Shown piece after piece: positions 1 to 9,010 of a DNA stretch of 64,000 bases. Origin of the DNA: Opitutaceae bacterium EW11 (GTDB lineage: Bacteria > Verrucomicrobiota > Verrucomicrobiia > Opitutales > Opitutaceae); the NCBI GenBank assembly GCA_003054665.1, contig QAYY01000010.1, positions 1 through 64,000 on the forward strand, given 5' to 3'. Position numbers and translations under genes: made by a program. The notes under the pieces are model-generated. The model saw nothing but the letters and a program-made list of their open reading frames with translations, had not been told where the DNA came from and ran no database searches. Position 1 is the first letter of the stretch. Each line of letters starts with the position of its first letter.

Positions 1-384
1 CATTCTTTGATGAAGAGCCGCCTTTCCGCCAACGGGCTCTCACTCGAAATCGATCTCTTGATCCTGGAAACCGCATGCGTCGAGCTGCCAGCTCTCTCCG
101 ATGCCAATTCTGTCGGCCCGGGCGGCCGGAAGCGATCCGGTCCTGCGCCCCAAGCCCTGACGCGCACCGCCACCCGACGACGCTCGCCAGATTCGGCGGC
201 AGCCAGGGGACGCGCCGAGCACTGACGCGTGAGCGTGCGCCCCGAGCCCACTCATTCCCGCTCCACTCGGACCCATGCCCGCTTGTCGGCACGCAAGGGG
301 CTTCGCGAGTATCCGCATACACGCTACGGTTGATCGACAGACTCGGTTGAGCACCGGCTGGGAATCTCTTGATCGAGGACAGCT
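1..384. other. Left-edge region without a recognisable gene
   Basis: This stretch lies downstream of the FG-GAP gene, which ends at 385 on the minus strand. Several short open frames cross it on both strands, but all are compositional (rich in Arg, Ala, Pro, Ser), match no family I recognise, and none has a convincing ribosome binding site. I see no terminator with a T-run and no RNA gene. Confidence 0.5.
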
Positions 385-2196
385 CTATCGCCCGGAGGCC
401 GGGCCAGACATGGCCTCCGCAGGTCGGTCTCCGGGCGGTCGCACATCGACGACCCCTGCCGGCACGTGGGTGCAAACCGTCTCCTTGCCGGCCACCCAGT
501 GTACTTCCACTCGATCGGCGAAAGAGGCCTCTCCGAGTCCGAACACAAGATCGGTCGCGTGCATGCTCAGGTAGGACACGTCGGCCCCATACCAGCGAAT
601 CTGCCGCTCACCGTTGACCCAGACTTCAACGCAGGCGCCGAAGCACTCCGCGGCTCGTCCGTGGAGGCGGACGGTGAGCGAGCGATGCGCGGTGGGCGTC
701 TCGTTGTGCAAGAGAACCACCTGCCCCTCCGTCGTCGTGAACGCAAAGTCCGGGCGCCCATCGCGATCATAGTCCGCGATCGCCAGTCCGCGGCCGTTGT
801 AGGGCCGCCGAGTTGCCTCCCCTGCCAAGGCCGAAACATCGCTGAACCCTCCGCCTTCGTTGATGAAAATAAACATCGGTTCGGCTTTCAGCAGTTCGGG
901 GCGTTCCGGCACTTCCAAGGTGCTGCCATTCGCGATCGCGAGATCCGCGCGTCCATCCAGATCGAAGTCCGCCACGCCACAGCCCCAGCCGACCCGGCGC
1001 AGCGAGATCTCGCCCAAGCCGAAGGCGCGAGCCTTGTCCTGAAACTCCAACCTGCCTGCCGGCGTGGTGTGATTCTCGTAAACAGCCAATCCTTCCGCCA
1101 CCCAATGCGTGATCAGGAGATCCGGGAGTCGGCGCGGCTCGTTCGCGCCGGCCCGGAATTGCGCGACGGAAAGGCCCATCGAACTCCGCGGATCGGCCGT
1201 GCCCGCTTGCGCCGAGATGTCCGTGAAGGTCCCAGGCCGGCCTTCCCCACCGAGGTTTCTGAAGAGCCGATCGCGCGAGACATCGTTGCAGACATAAAGA
1301 TCGAGCCAGCCGTCTCCGTCGAAATCGCAGAACGTCGCTCCGAGGCTCCGGCCCTGCGGATCCGCGGTCCCCGACTCCGGCGTGACGTCCGCAAACGTGC
1401 CGTCTCCACGATTTCGGTACAGGCGGTTTGGCTGGGAATCGAACGCGCTGGGGTTGATCGCCAGGGGAGCCTCGTAACCGCCCCGTCGAGGCACGGCGGC
1501 CCCGCCCGCGACGACGGCGGCATCGAAGCTCACGTAGTTGCACAGGTAGAGATCGATGCGCCCGTCCCGGTCGAAGTCGCCCCAGGCGGCTCCGGCACCC
1601 CACTGCGCATCGTCCAGTCCGGCGCGCGCCCCCACCTCCTCGAACGTGCCGTCACCACGGTTATGATACAAGCGGTTCCGCCCACGGTTGGTGACAAAGA
1701 GGTCCAGCCATCCGTCGTCATCGTAGTCCACCCAGGAAGCGCCCATGCCCCAACCGTCGCGGTTGCCCACGCCGCTCGCGGCGGTCACGTCCGAGAACGT
1801 CCCGTCCCGGTTGTTGTGAAACAGGCGACTCCCTCCGGTGTGCCGGACGACATACAGGTCGACCCAGCCGTCTCCATCGTAGTCGCCCCAGGCCAGTCCG
1901 GCGCCGTTGTCCTCGGTAAGAATCCGCGCCCGGGGCGGCTCGAGGGGAGTCATCTTCAAGCCGGCCGCCTCCGTCACATCTTTGAAGCGCACGGCCGACT
2001 CTTCGGCCACGGCGGCATCGGCGTACTGGGTGGAAACGGCATGCCGCGCATCCGCCAACGTCTCCTCCCGAGCCTGTTCATGGCGGACCGTGAACAGGGT
2101 TGCCGCCACCGCCGCGAGCGAAATCCCGGCGCCCCACAGCCAAAGCTTTCGTCGTCGAGCGGATTTGCCCCGCACCTGGCCGCGCTGGGGAATCAT
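385..2196 (-). CDS. FG-GAP/VCBS repeat protein with C-terminal ASPIC/UnbV domain
   Basis: This is a 603-residue CRTAC1/UnbV-type protein. An N-terminal membrane anchor (about residues 17-36) is followed by a seven-bladed-propeller-like region. At least six Asp-rich calcium loops of the D-x-D-x-D-G type are visible (DYDGDGWVD, DYDDDGWLD, DFDRDGRID, DFDGDGWLD, DFDLDGRAD, DYDRDGRPD). The last ~90 residues look like an ASPIC/UnbV domain. The start at 2196 was chosen because its ATG overlaps the TGA of the upstream cytochrome gene (ATGA), which implies translational coupling; the frame is open further upstream but that part is the shadow of the cytochrome. Family members are extracytoplasmic binding or adhesion proteins with no fixed biochemical role. 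The pairing with a multihaem cytochrome suggests an extracytoplasmic redox or binding complex, which is inference. Confidence 0.85.
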   Translation of the reverse strand: MIPQRGQVRGKSARRRKLWLWGAGISLAAVAATLFTVRHEQAREETLADARHAVSTQYADAAVAEESAVRFKDVTEAAGLKMTPLEPPRARILTEDNGAGLAWGDYDGDGWVDLYVVRHTGGSRLFHNNRDGTFSDVTAASGVGNRDGWGMGASWVDYDDDGWLDLFVTNRGRNRLYHNRGDGTFEEVGARAGLDDAQWGAGAAWGDFDRDGRIDLYLCNYVSFDAAVVAGGAAVPRRGGYEAPLAINPSAFDSQPNRLYRNRGDGTFADVTPESGTADPQGRSLGATFCDFDGDGWLDLYVCNDVSRDRLFRNLGGEGRPGTFTDISAQAGTADPRSSMGLSVAQFRAGANEPRRLPDLLITHWVAEGLAVYENHTTPAGRLEFQDKARAFGLGEISLRRVGWGCGVADFDLDGRADLAIANGSTLEVPERPELLKAEPMFIFINEGGGFSDVSALAGEATRRPYNGRGLAIADYDRDGRPDFAFTTTEGQVVLLHNETPTAHRSLTVRLHGRAAECFGACVEVWVNGERQIRWYGADVSYLSMHATDLVFGLGEASFADRVEVHWVAGKETVCTHVPAGVVDVRPPGDRPAEAMSGPASGR

Positions 2197-4331
2197 GGCT
2201 GCGCAGGAGAACCGGAAGCGGCGACCTCCACGTTCACGGCGGTGGCATCCATCACCGTGGTGGGTTGAAACACGCCCGCCGCCCGTTCCATGTCGGGCAA
2301 AACGAGATTGAGAAACTCCTGCCGGTACCGGCGGTAGTTCAACCTGGCTTCCACGCGCAGAGGTCCTCGAGCGGAGGCCGGCACAGTCCAACGATAGGTC
2401 TGCTTGTCGGCGTACCCCGGAAAGATCACCCGCGTGTCCCGCCCTCCGGCTTTGCGCCAAAGATCGTGGCGCACGATGGATCTCCCGTCCGCGTCCAGCG
2501 GCAGCGCTTCGAGGACGAGTGTGCCGGCTTTCCGGCTCCCGCTGGCTTCGTGCAGTTTCCCGGGCCAATCCAGGATATCCCGAGACTGGGGATCGATGCC
2601 TCCCCACTCGGCCAGCACCGCGCCCGAGGCATCCAGGATTCGCAGTTGAACCCAAGCCCGAATGAAATCCAACGGCCCGGTGGTAAACGCATGTCCGGCC
2701 TTGCGATTGCGGACCACCGCCTGGACTTCCAGCGCTTCGCCGGCAACCACCCGGGGAGCGGCCGTCAGATCCACCGACGCCACCGGCCCGCCCGGCCACA
2801 CGTCCGCGATCTCGGGCAGAACGGTTTTCCCCTCCATCCACTCCTGGGTCAGCCGCGTCTGTTCCTCATGGTGCGGCAGCTTCAGCAACGCGGACATGAA
2901 GGCGTTGGTGGCGATGAACCCGTGATGGCGGTGAGTTTTGTCGTCCGGACGGCGCCGCGGATCCCCTTTCTGCCCCGCTCCCGGGTCGCGGGAGTCAGCC
3001 ACCAAGCGCATGTGGCAATCCCTGCACGAAAGGGCCTTCGACGGGTCGGACTCGCCCGCCCAGTGGCTCTTCTTCCATTCGTCAAATTGGTTTTGGGCCG
3101 GCACCGCGCCGAAATGATTCAGCGCCTCGGGAATGAACTGCTTGTGGCAGGACCCGCAGAACTCGGCGGTACGCAGGACCGGCCGGTTGTAGTCGGCCCG
3201 ATGCTGCCGCGGATAAGCACGTATCAGGAAGTCCGATACTTTTTTCCCGAATCCGCCCCCGGTCTCGCCGAGATAGCGGGTGGGCGGCACCAGCACGTAG
3301 TCGGCGTTGCCGCGCTGGTCCACCGTGCCGATCGCGTGACACACCACGCAGGACGCGCCCTCCTGCATCCCGGGCGCCGAGAGACTCTGGTTGCTCACGT
3401 CCTTCGCCCCGGCGAACAAGGAAATCGGGTCATGGCAGCCGGCACAGTAGCGCGTCTCCGCCGCGCCGCGGTCCCGTGCGAACGTCCGCTGCACCGCCTG
3501 AAACGGGGGGTTCATCGCAGAAAAGCGGTGGGCGCTCGGTTCCCACTCGGCGAGAATCTGCTCGTGGCAGCCGGCGGTCCCGCAGGAGGCGGAATGCGCG
3601 AGCGTGTCCGACGAGACCAGCGTCCCTCCGGCCGTGCGCGCGTAGCTTGGAGCGAAGGGGCTGCCCCGATACTCGGCAAAGCTCTGCGCAAAACCCGGCA
3701 ACGAGTACCCGGCCGGCACCGGTTGGGTCGCCGGTAAAGGTCGGACCTGGCGCGCGCAGATCCCGAGCCCGAGCGCCAAGGCCGCGCCGATGCCGGCCAG
3801 ACTCCACCCCCGACTTCGAAGGCGGCGCACAAACGCACCATCGCGCAGCAGGCCCGACGCACGCCGGATCCACGCCAGCCCGAGATGCACGGCGAGCACG
3901 GTCGTCAGCAGAATCGCCGTGGCGCTGTGAATCTGATCCCAGATCGGCGAAAGCCTCCGCCCGAAGAGACACTCGACGGCCACGACCACTCCGCTGCCCA
4001 GGCAAACCACCGTGGCTCCCAGAGCCGCAAACCCGAGCAGCTTCACGACCGACAACGTCTGCGTCCGCCAAGCGGACCAGTGCCGCCACTGGTACAGGGC
4101 TAACGGTACGACGAGCAGGGCACCGGCCGCCGTGTGAAACAGCAACTGAAGCTGCGCAACGACTGAAAACGGCGCCCACCACACCCAGAAGCCGGTGACC
4201 GCTTCCACGACCAGACCGATCAGGACCACCAGCGTAAGTCCGCGCGTCCACCCGAGGGCGGCTTCCTCCAACGGCGGACGAGGGGTGAAAGCAGGGGAAG
4301 ATGGTTGGCCGGACGGAGTGCGGGGTGTCAT
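2193..4331 (-). CDS. Membrane-anchored multihaem cytochrome c
   Basis: The protein is 712 residues from the ATG at 4331; an in-frame ATG at 4364 would add 11 residues. The N-terminal third has four to five hydrophobic helices (from GLTLVVLIGLVVEAV to SLAGIGAALALGLGI) with several His, resembling a di-haem b-type membrane domain. The periplasmic part carries haem-binding motifs CAGCH, CVVCH, CGSCH and CRDCH, plus one expanded CGTAGCH (C-x4-C-H). The last ~200 residues are beta-rich with no Cys-His motifs. This architecture fits a quinol-linked electron-transfer protein exporting electrons to a periplasmic partner. It is the first gene of a two-gene operon with the FG-GAP protein (4-bp overlap). 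The exact donor and acceptor cannot be read from the sequence. Confidence 0.8.
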   Translation of the reverse strand: MTPRTPSGQPSSPAFTPRPPLEEAALGWTRGLTLVVLIGLVVEAVTGFWVWWAPFSVVAQLQLLFHTAAGALLVVPLALYQWRHWSAWRTQTLSVVKLLGFAALGATVVCLGSGVVVAVECLFGRRLSPIWDQIHSATAILLTTVLAVHLGLAWIRRASGLLRDGAFVRRLRSRGWSLAGIGAALALGLGICARQVRPLPATQPVPAGYSLPGFAQSFAEYRGSPFAPSYARTAGGTLVSSDTLAHSASCGTAGCHEQILAEWEPSAHRFSAMNPPFQAVQRTFARDRGAAETRYCAGCHDPISLFAGAKDVSNQSLSAPGMQEGASCVVCHAIGTVDQRGNADYVLVPPTRYLGETGGGFGKKVSDFLIRAYPRQHRADYNRPVLRTAEFCGSCHKQFIPEALNHFGAVPAQNQFDEWKKSHWAGESDPSKALSCRDCHMRLVADSRDPGAGQKGDPRRRPDDKTHRHHGFIATNAFMSALLKLPHHEEQTRLTQEWMEGKTVLPEIADVWPGGPVASVDLTAAPRVVAGEALEVQAVVRNRKAGHAFTTGPLDFIRAWVQLRILDASGAVLAEWGGIDPQSRDILDWPGKLHEASGSRKAGTLVLEALPLDADGRSIVRHDLWRKAGGRDTRVIFPGYADKQTYRWTVPASARGPLRVEARLNYRRYRQEFLNLVLPDMERAAGVFQPTTVMDATAVNVEVAASGSPAQP

Positions 4332-4672
4332 GCAGTCGCGGGGTAAGCCGCGGATCACTGACACGCGCCTCCGTCCCGGAAAGCCGGATCCGTGAACTCA
4401 TTGACGCAGATCAAATCGCGCAACGCGGCCGACGTCAGCGGTCGCGCCGGAATCCCGCGGCGAGGCGCGAGAATCACGGGGCAAAACGCGCGGGATGCGG
4501 GGTAATGCGCCTCACCGGCAGCTCGTCCCAAGGAAGCGACGGATGCCGTCGGACGCTGCACGCTGTCAGCCGCCTTGCGACCGACAAGATCTCGCTCCAT
4601 GCGCTTCATTTCCGCTTTTCGGGCAGCCTCCAGGCTAGATCAGGGCCGGACGATATTTCACTATTCTCGCAG
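4332..4672. promoter_or_regulatory. Divergent intergenic region, cytochrome operon versus regulator
   Basis: This 341-bp region separates the minus-strand cytochrome operon from the plus-strand regulator and should hold both promoters. An open frame extends through it into the regulator, but its translation (rich in Arg, Gly, Ser) looks non-coding. An AT-richer patch (gatatttcactattctcgc) lies directly before the regulator ATG at 4673. I could not identify defined -35/-10 boxes or an operator. Confidence 0.4.
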
Positions 4673-5899
4673 ATGGACTCATTCCTCACAGCGGCGGCAC
4701 GGTTGCTGTCGGCAGGCGATCCCCTGGGCGCGCTGAAGCGCATCGCGCTGCGTGAAGATGCGCCGGCACTGGCACTGCGGGGCATCGCCATGGCTCAGCT
4801 GGGAGACTACCCGCGGGCGCGTGAACTGCTCCGGCGCGCCGCCCGGCGATTCGGCGCCCGAGAACGTCTGGCGCAAGCCCGCTGCCGCGTGGCCGAGGCA
4901 GAGGTCGCACTTGCGTCGCGCGACCTCCCTCGCGCAACGCACGGGCTCGACTCGGCCGCACGCGTGCTCGAGGCGCACGGCGACCGCGCGAACGCCGTGC
5001 ACGCACGCCTGATCGGCACCCGGTTCCACCTTCTCGTCGGCGAGATCGAGGACGCCAGCGAGACACTCGCGTCCATCGATCTGGCCAACTCTGGGTTGCC
5101 TCCGGCGTTGCTGGCCCGCGCGGAGCTGACGCAGGCTGAATTGTGCCTCCGCCGTATTCGCATTACGGATGCGTCCGCGGCGCTCGACCGCGCGGCGGCT
5201 GCGGCGCGGGCCGCGGGCATCCCTGCCCTCGTCGCCGAAGTGGGCCGCGTCCGCAACGCCTTGTCCGCTCCGTCAGCGAGGCTCATTCGCCGAGGCGTCG
5301 TGCAGCCGCTTCGCCTCGACGAAGCGGAATCCCTGTTCGCGTCGGGCGACTTGGTGATCGACGCCTGCCGCCGGGAAGTTCGCAGGCCGGGATTCGAAGT
5401 TCGTCTGGCGGGCCGTCCGGTACTGTTCGGATTGGTACGCCAGCTGGCGGAAGCCTGGCCGGCGGACGTTCCCCGGGACCGGCTCATCACGGAGACGTTC
5501 GGGGCCCGCAGCGTTCACCCGTCTCACCGCGTTCGACTCCGCGTGGAAATCGGCCGGCTGCGCGTCGTGCTGCGCCGGGGCGCTCGGATCGAGTCCACCC
5601 CTCGAGGGTTCAGGCTTCTGCCCCTCCGTGCCCCCAACGTGGCCGTCGTGGCGCCGCCAAACGAGGGGCCGGCAGGCGCCATTCTCGCGCTGCTCGAGGA
5701 CGGCGAGTGCTGGTCGACCTCGGCGCTGTCGCGGGCGCTGGGATCCAGTCAGCGGACCGTGCAGCGCACCTTGCGCGAGTTGGAGGAGACGGCAGCGGTG
5801 CACTCCGTGGGGCGGGGCCGGTCGCGTTGCTGGCTGGCGCCTGCACTGAGCGGATTCGCGACAACATTGTTACTCCCACGTTCTCTCCAAGTGGGCTAG
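4673..5899 (+). CDS. Transcriptional regulator with TPR-like N-terminus and two DNA-binding-like domains
   Basis: This is a 408-residue protein. Residues ~1-200 are Ala/Leu/Arg-rich helical hairpins of TPR type (for example DYPRARELLRRAARRFG). Residues ~225-320 resemble an OmpR/PhoB-type winged helix (LVIDACRREVRRPGFEVRL to IESTPRGFRLLP). A second helix-turn-helix follows at ~338-390 (STSALSRALGSSQRTVQRTL), ending in a small wing. The start at 4673 was preferred because the helical repeat begins there and the extra upstream frame is compositionally unlike it. It ends 9 bp before the beta-propeller gene and probably regulates the plus-strand genes that follow, or the divergent cytochrome operon; both targets are inference. 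Confidence 0.7.
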   Translation: MDSFLTAAARLLSAGDPLGALKRIALREDAPALALRGIAMAQLGDYPRARELLRRAARRFGARERLAQARCRVAEAEVALASRDLPRATHGLDSAARVLEAHGDRANAVHARLIGTRFHLLVGEIEDASETLASIDLANSGLPPALLARAELTQAELCLRRIRITDASAALDRAAAAARAAGIPALVAEVGRVRNALSAPSARLIRRGVVQPLRLDEAESLFASGDLVIDACRREVRRPGFEVRLAGRPVLFGLVRQLAEAWPADVPRDRLITETFGARSVHPSHRVRLRVEIGRLRVVLRRGARIESTPRGFRLLPLRAPNVAVVAPPNEGPAGAILALLEDGECWSTSALSRALGSSQRTVQRTLRELEETAAVHSVGRGRSRCWLAPALSGFATTLLLPRSLQVG

Positions 5900-5908
5900 A
5901 TTAGGGGC

Positions 5909-6574
5909 ATGGCAACGCCCAAAAAGAAACGAAACAAACTCGAGTCCCGGCCCGCGGAAATCGTCCGGGAATACGGCCCGTTTCCGGGTACGGAAGAGAT
6001 TGCGGGCGTCACGTTCGACGGCACGCAAGTCTGGCTCGCCCGAGGCGAAAGCATCGTCGCGCTCGAGCCAAAAAGCGGAACGCTCGGCCGCCAGCTTCCC
6101 GTTCCCGCGCATGCCGGCACGGCGTTTGACGGCAAGTTTCTGTGGCAGATCGCGGACGACCGTATTCAAAAGGTGGACCCCAAATCGGGGCGCATCGTCG
6201 CCACGATCCCGGCCCCGGCGCAGGGCCGCGACTCCGGACTGACCTGGGCGGAAGGCACGCTCTGGGTGGGCGAATATCGCGCCCGCAAGATCTATCAGAT
6301 CGACGCTGAGACAGGCGCCCTTCTGCGCACGATCGAGTCGGACCGCTTTGTCACCGGCGTTTCCTGGACTAACGGCGAGCTCTGGCACGCGGCGATTGAG
6401 GAAGACCGGGCTCAGCTCAGGCAGGTCGACCCCGAAACGGGCGAGGTGTTGGACCAACTGGACCTGCCCGACGGCATGTTCGTCAGCGGCCTCGAGGCCG
6501 ATGGCGCCGGGCTCTTCTACTGCGGCGGGGGTTCCAGCGGCAAAGTGCGCAGCGTCCGCAAACCGAGGCACTAG
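5909..6574 (+). CDS. Beta-propeller protein, glutamine-cyclotransferase/PQQ-like
   Basis: This is a 221-residue protein without a signal peptide; the N-terminus is Lys-rich (MATPKKKRNK). It has four to five repeats of about 45 residues with the pattern W-x-(A/V)-x-G-E ... I-x-x-(V/I)-D-P-x-(S/T)-G, as in KVDPKSGRIV, QIDAETGALL and QVDPETGEVL. These are blades of a propeller like those of glutaminyl-peptide cyclotransferase and SMP-30-like proteins. Family members bind ligands or are lactonases; no catalytic metal triad is clear here. It starts 9 bp after the regulator stop, so the two are probably co-transcribed. Confidence 0.7.
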   Translation: MATPKKKRNKLESRPAEIVREYGPFPGTEEIAGVTFDGTQVWLARGESIVALEPKSGTLGRQLPVPAHAGTAFDGKFLWQIADDRIQKVDPKSGRIVATIPAPAQGRDSGLTWAEGTLWVGEYRARKIYQIDAETGALLRTIESDRFVTGVSWTNGELWHAAIEEDRAQLRQVDPETGEVLDQLDLPDGMFVSGLEADGAGLFYCGGGSSGKVRSVRKPRH

Positions 6575-6672
6575 AGGCCTCCAAAAACCGGCGGCGTAGA
6601 GCCGTCTCCACCACGGTCCCCACCGGACCTCATGGCTACTGCCTTGCCCAAATTCTTTCCCCTTTCGAACTC

Positions 6673-7413
6673 ATGAAGCACACAACCATCCTCATCACGG
6701 GCGGGACCACCGGTATCGGTCTCGCAACCGCTCAACTCCTCCAGGCCGACGGCGCACGCGTCATCGTCACCGGCCACAACCCGGAAACCTTGGCCGCCGC
6801 GCGGGCAACGCTCGGTCCGGACGCCGTGGTCCTCGCGTCGGATTCCGGCTCGATCGGCGATGCGACATCGCTCGGCCCTCAGGTTCGAGAGTACGCGGAG
6901 AAGATCGACGGTGCCTTTCTCAACGCGGGCATCTCGCAGTTCGCCCCCTTCGAGGCGGTGACCCCGGAGTTCTTCGACGCCCAGTTTTCCGTCAACGTCC
7001 GGGGCCCCTATTTCCAGCTGCAATCGCTACTGCCTGTGCTCGCGAATCCCAGCGCGGTGGTGCTCAACGCCTCCCTCGCAGCGGAGTTGGCGCTCGCCAA
7101 CTCCAGCGTTTATGCGGCGACCAAAGCGGCCGTAGCTGCCTTCGGCAGGACCCTCGCCGCCGAATTGGCGCCCCGCGGAATCCGCCTCAATACGATCCAC
7201 CCGGGTCCGGTCACGACGCCGATCTTCAGCAAGCTGGGTCTGCCGCCGGAGACCGTGGCGGGCTTCGTCGAACAAACGACTTCCAGGCTGCTCACCCGGC
7301 GCTTCGGCACCGCCGACGAGATTGCACGGCTGGCCCGATTCCTCCTCTCAACCGACTCCAGCTACATCGTCGGCGCCGAAATCCGCATCGATGGCGGCTA
7401 CCGCCTCAGCTGA
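6673..7413 (+). CDS. SDR family NAD(P)-dependent oxidoreductase
   Basis: This is a 246-residue classical short-chain dehydrogenase. The nucleotide-binding loop is TGGTTGIG (residues ~9-16), followed by NAG (in FLNAGIS), the catalytic Ser (NASLA), and the Y-x-x-x-K pair (YAATK). The C-terminus has the usual PGPVTTPIF segment and ends in IDGGYRLS. The basic residues and lack of an acidic residue after beta-2 (VTGHNPE) hint at NADP(H), which is inference. It lies in a plus-strand run with the SRPBCC and DUF899 genes, 11 bp upstream of the former. The substrate is unknown. Confidence 0.9.
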   Translation: MKHTTILITGGTTGIGLATAQLLQADGARVIVTGHNPETLAAARATLGPDAVVLASDSGSIGDATSLGPQVREYAEKIDGAFLNAGISQFAPFEAVTPEFFDAQFSVNVRGPYFQLQSLLPVLANPSAVVLNASLAAELALANSSVYAATKAAVAAFGRTLAAELAPRGIRLNTIHPGPVTTPIFSKLGLPPETVAGFVEQTTSRLLTRRFGTADEIARLARFLLSTDSSYIVGAEIRIDGGYRLS

Positions 7414-7424
7414 ACGACCCGACC

Positions 7425-8060
7425 ATGAAACCTCCCCTCAATGCCCTTCCCTCGCGGTGGCCCGCCGCGATCGGCCTCTGCTCCTCGCTCCTTTTCACCC
7501 TCGCACTTTGCGCCGCCGCCGTGGGCGCCGCTGACAACACCAACCACGATTCAATCATGCAGACCCAGAATCACTACACGACATCCTTCCTGGTAGAGCA
7601 GTCGCCACAGGAGGTCTTCAAGTCCATCAACCAGGTTCGCGGCTGGTGGTCGGGCGAAATCGCCGGAAGCGCGGACAGACTCGGCGCCGAATTCACATAC
7701 CGGGTGCCGAACATGCACTACTCCAGGCAAAAGGTCACCGAGTGGGTGCCCGGAGAGAGAATCGTTTGGCACGTCCAGGACGCCGAACTGACCTTCGTGA
7801 AAGACAAGCGTGAGTGGAAGGGCACGGACATCGTCTTTGAGATCGCGAAAAAGGATCGCAAGACGGAGGTCCGCTTCACCCACCGAGGCTTGGTCCCGGC
7901 CTTCGAGTGCTACGACAAATGCTCGGACGCGTGGGGAGCGCTGGTGAAGGGAAACCTGCGCCAGTGGATCGTCACGGGCCAAGTCCAGCCGAGTCCGTGG
8001 GGCGAGCATCCCGAGCGGCCCACCGCGCGCCCGGCGGAACAAGCTGCGCGGCAAGAGTAG
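7425..8060 (+). CDS. SRPBCC (AHSA1-like) domain protein
   Basis: The protein is 211 residues from the ATG at 7425. The first ~37 residues form a signal-peptide-like hydrophobic segment ending AVGAAD. An internal ATG at 7557 (MQTQNHY) would give a cytoplasmic protein that begins exactly at the SRPBCC fold, so the start is uncertain. The fold is recognised from TTSFLVEQSPQEVFKSI, then RGWWSGEI, VPGERIVWHV and TEVRFTHRGLVP with the closing long helix. Such domains bind hydrophobic ligands. Neighbouring genes (SDR, DUF899) are often seen with it in small stress or detoxification operons, but no ligand can be predicted. Confidence 0.75.
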   Translation: MKPPLNALPSRWPAAIGLCSSLLFTLALCAAAVGAADNTNHDSIMQTQNHYTTSFLVEQSPQEVFKSINQVRGWWSGEIAGSADRLGAEFTYRVPNMHYSRQKVTEWVPGERIVWHVQDAELTFVKDKREWKGTDIVFEIAKKDRKTEVRFTHRGLVPAFECYDKCSDAWGALVKGNLRQWIVTGQVQPSPWGEHPERPTARPAEQAARQE

Positions 8061-8173
8061 GCCGCGCTCTTACCTGTATCCACCAAGCCACTTCCCACCT
8101 TGCGCAGTCCGCCTTCGAAGCGGCAGCGCCTCACACCTGAACCTCTGTCCATCAACCCTGAATCGCATCAACC

Positions 8174-9010
8174 ATGAAACCATCATCACTGGATCAACCG
8201 ACCGCCGCCGCGCCCAACGCAAAATGGCTCGCGGCTCATCAGGAGCGCACCCGCACAACCATCGTCGTGCCTCCCCTGCCCGCATCGTTCGAGCACCCGA
8301 CCGTCGTCTCTCCCGAGGAGTGGCTCGCCGCCAGGCGGGAGCTGCTGCGGGAAGAAAAGGAACACACAAGGCGCAGCGACGCGCTCGCCGCCCGGCAGCG
8401 TTCGCTCCCCTGGATGAGAATCGAAAAGAACTATGTCTTCGACTCGCCGGAGGGTCGTGTGTCGTTGAGCGACCTGTTCGGCAGCCGGCAGCAGCTGATC
8501 GTTCAGCATTTCATGTTCGGCCCCGGCTGGGAGGAAGGCTGCAAGAGCTGCTCCTTCATGGCCGACCACATCGCTCCGACGGTGGTGCATCTGGCCGCCC
8601 GGGGCGTTTCGTTCGCCGCGATCTCCCACGCGCCGTTGGCCGAGATTTTGCCGTTCAAACAGCGGATGGGGTGGAAGTTCAACTGGGTCTCGGCTCACGA
8701 GACGGATTTCAACACCGATTTCCACGTCTCGTTTTCGCCCGAGGACGTCGCGCGCGGTCCCGTGTTCTACAACTTCACCGAACAGGACGCGCCCAACAAC
8801 GAGCTCCCGGGCATCAGCGTGTTCGCCAGGGACGCGGCCGGCGCGATCTATCGCACGTATTCAACCTATGGACGCGGGGTCGAGCTCGTGATGACGACCT
8901 ACCGACTGCTCGACTTGGTTCCCAAAGGCCGCGACGAAGAGGGGCTCGAGTATGGCATGGCGTGGCTTCGCTACCACGACCGTTATGATACCGTCACCGC
9001 GGGTTCATAA
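8174..9010 (+). CDS. DUF899 thioredoxin-like protein
   Basis: This is a 278-residue protein with the full DUF899 pattern: an N-terminal helical arm with EEWLAARRELLREEKEHTR, then a thioredoxin-like fold with MFGPGWEEGCKSCSFMADH (a C-x-x-C pair), FAAISHAPL, and FNTDFHVSF. It ends in GRGVELVMTTYRLLDLVPKGRDE. Members of this family are cytoplasmic, of unknown function, and related to peroxiredoxin or SCO-like folds. The next gene, for a small membrane protein, overlaps its 3' end by 26 bp, which suggests coupled expression. Confidence 0.88.
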   Translation: MKPSSLDQPTAAAPNAKWLAAHQERTRTTIVVPPLPASFEHPTVVSPEEWLAARRELLREEKEHTRRSDALAARQRSLPWMRIEKNYVFDSPEGRVSLSDLFGSRQQLIVQHFMFGPGWEEGCKSCSFMADHIAPTVVHLAARGVSFAAISHAPLAEILPFKQRMGWKFNWVSAHETDFNTDFHVSFSPEDVARGPVFYNFTEQDAPNNELPGISVFARDAAGAIYRTYSTYGRGVELVMTTYRLLDLVPKGRDEEGLEYGMAWLRYHDRYDTVTAGS

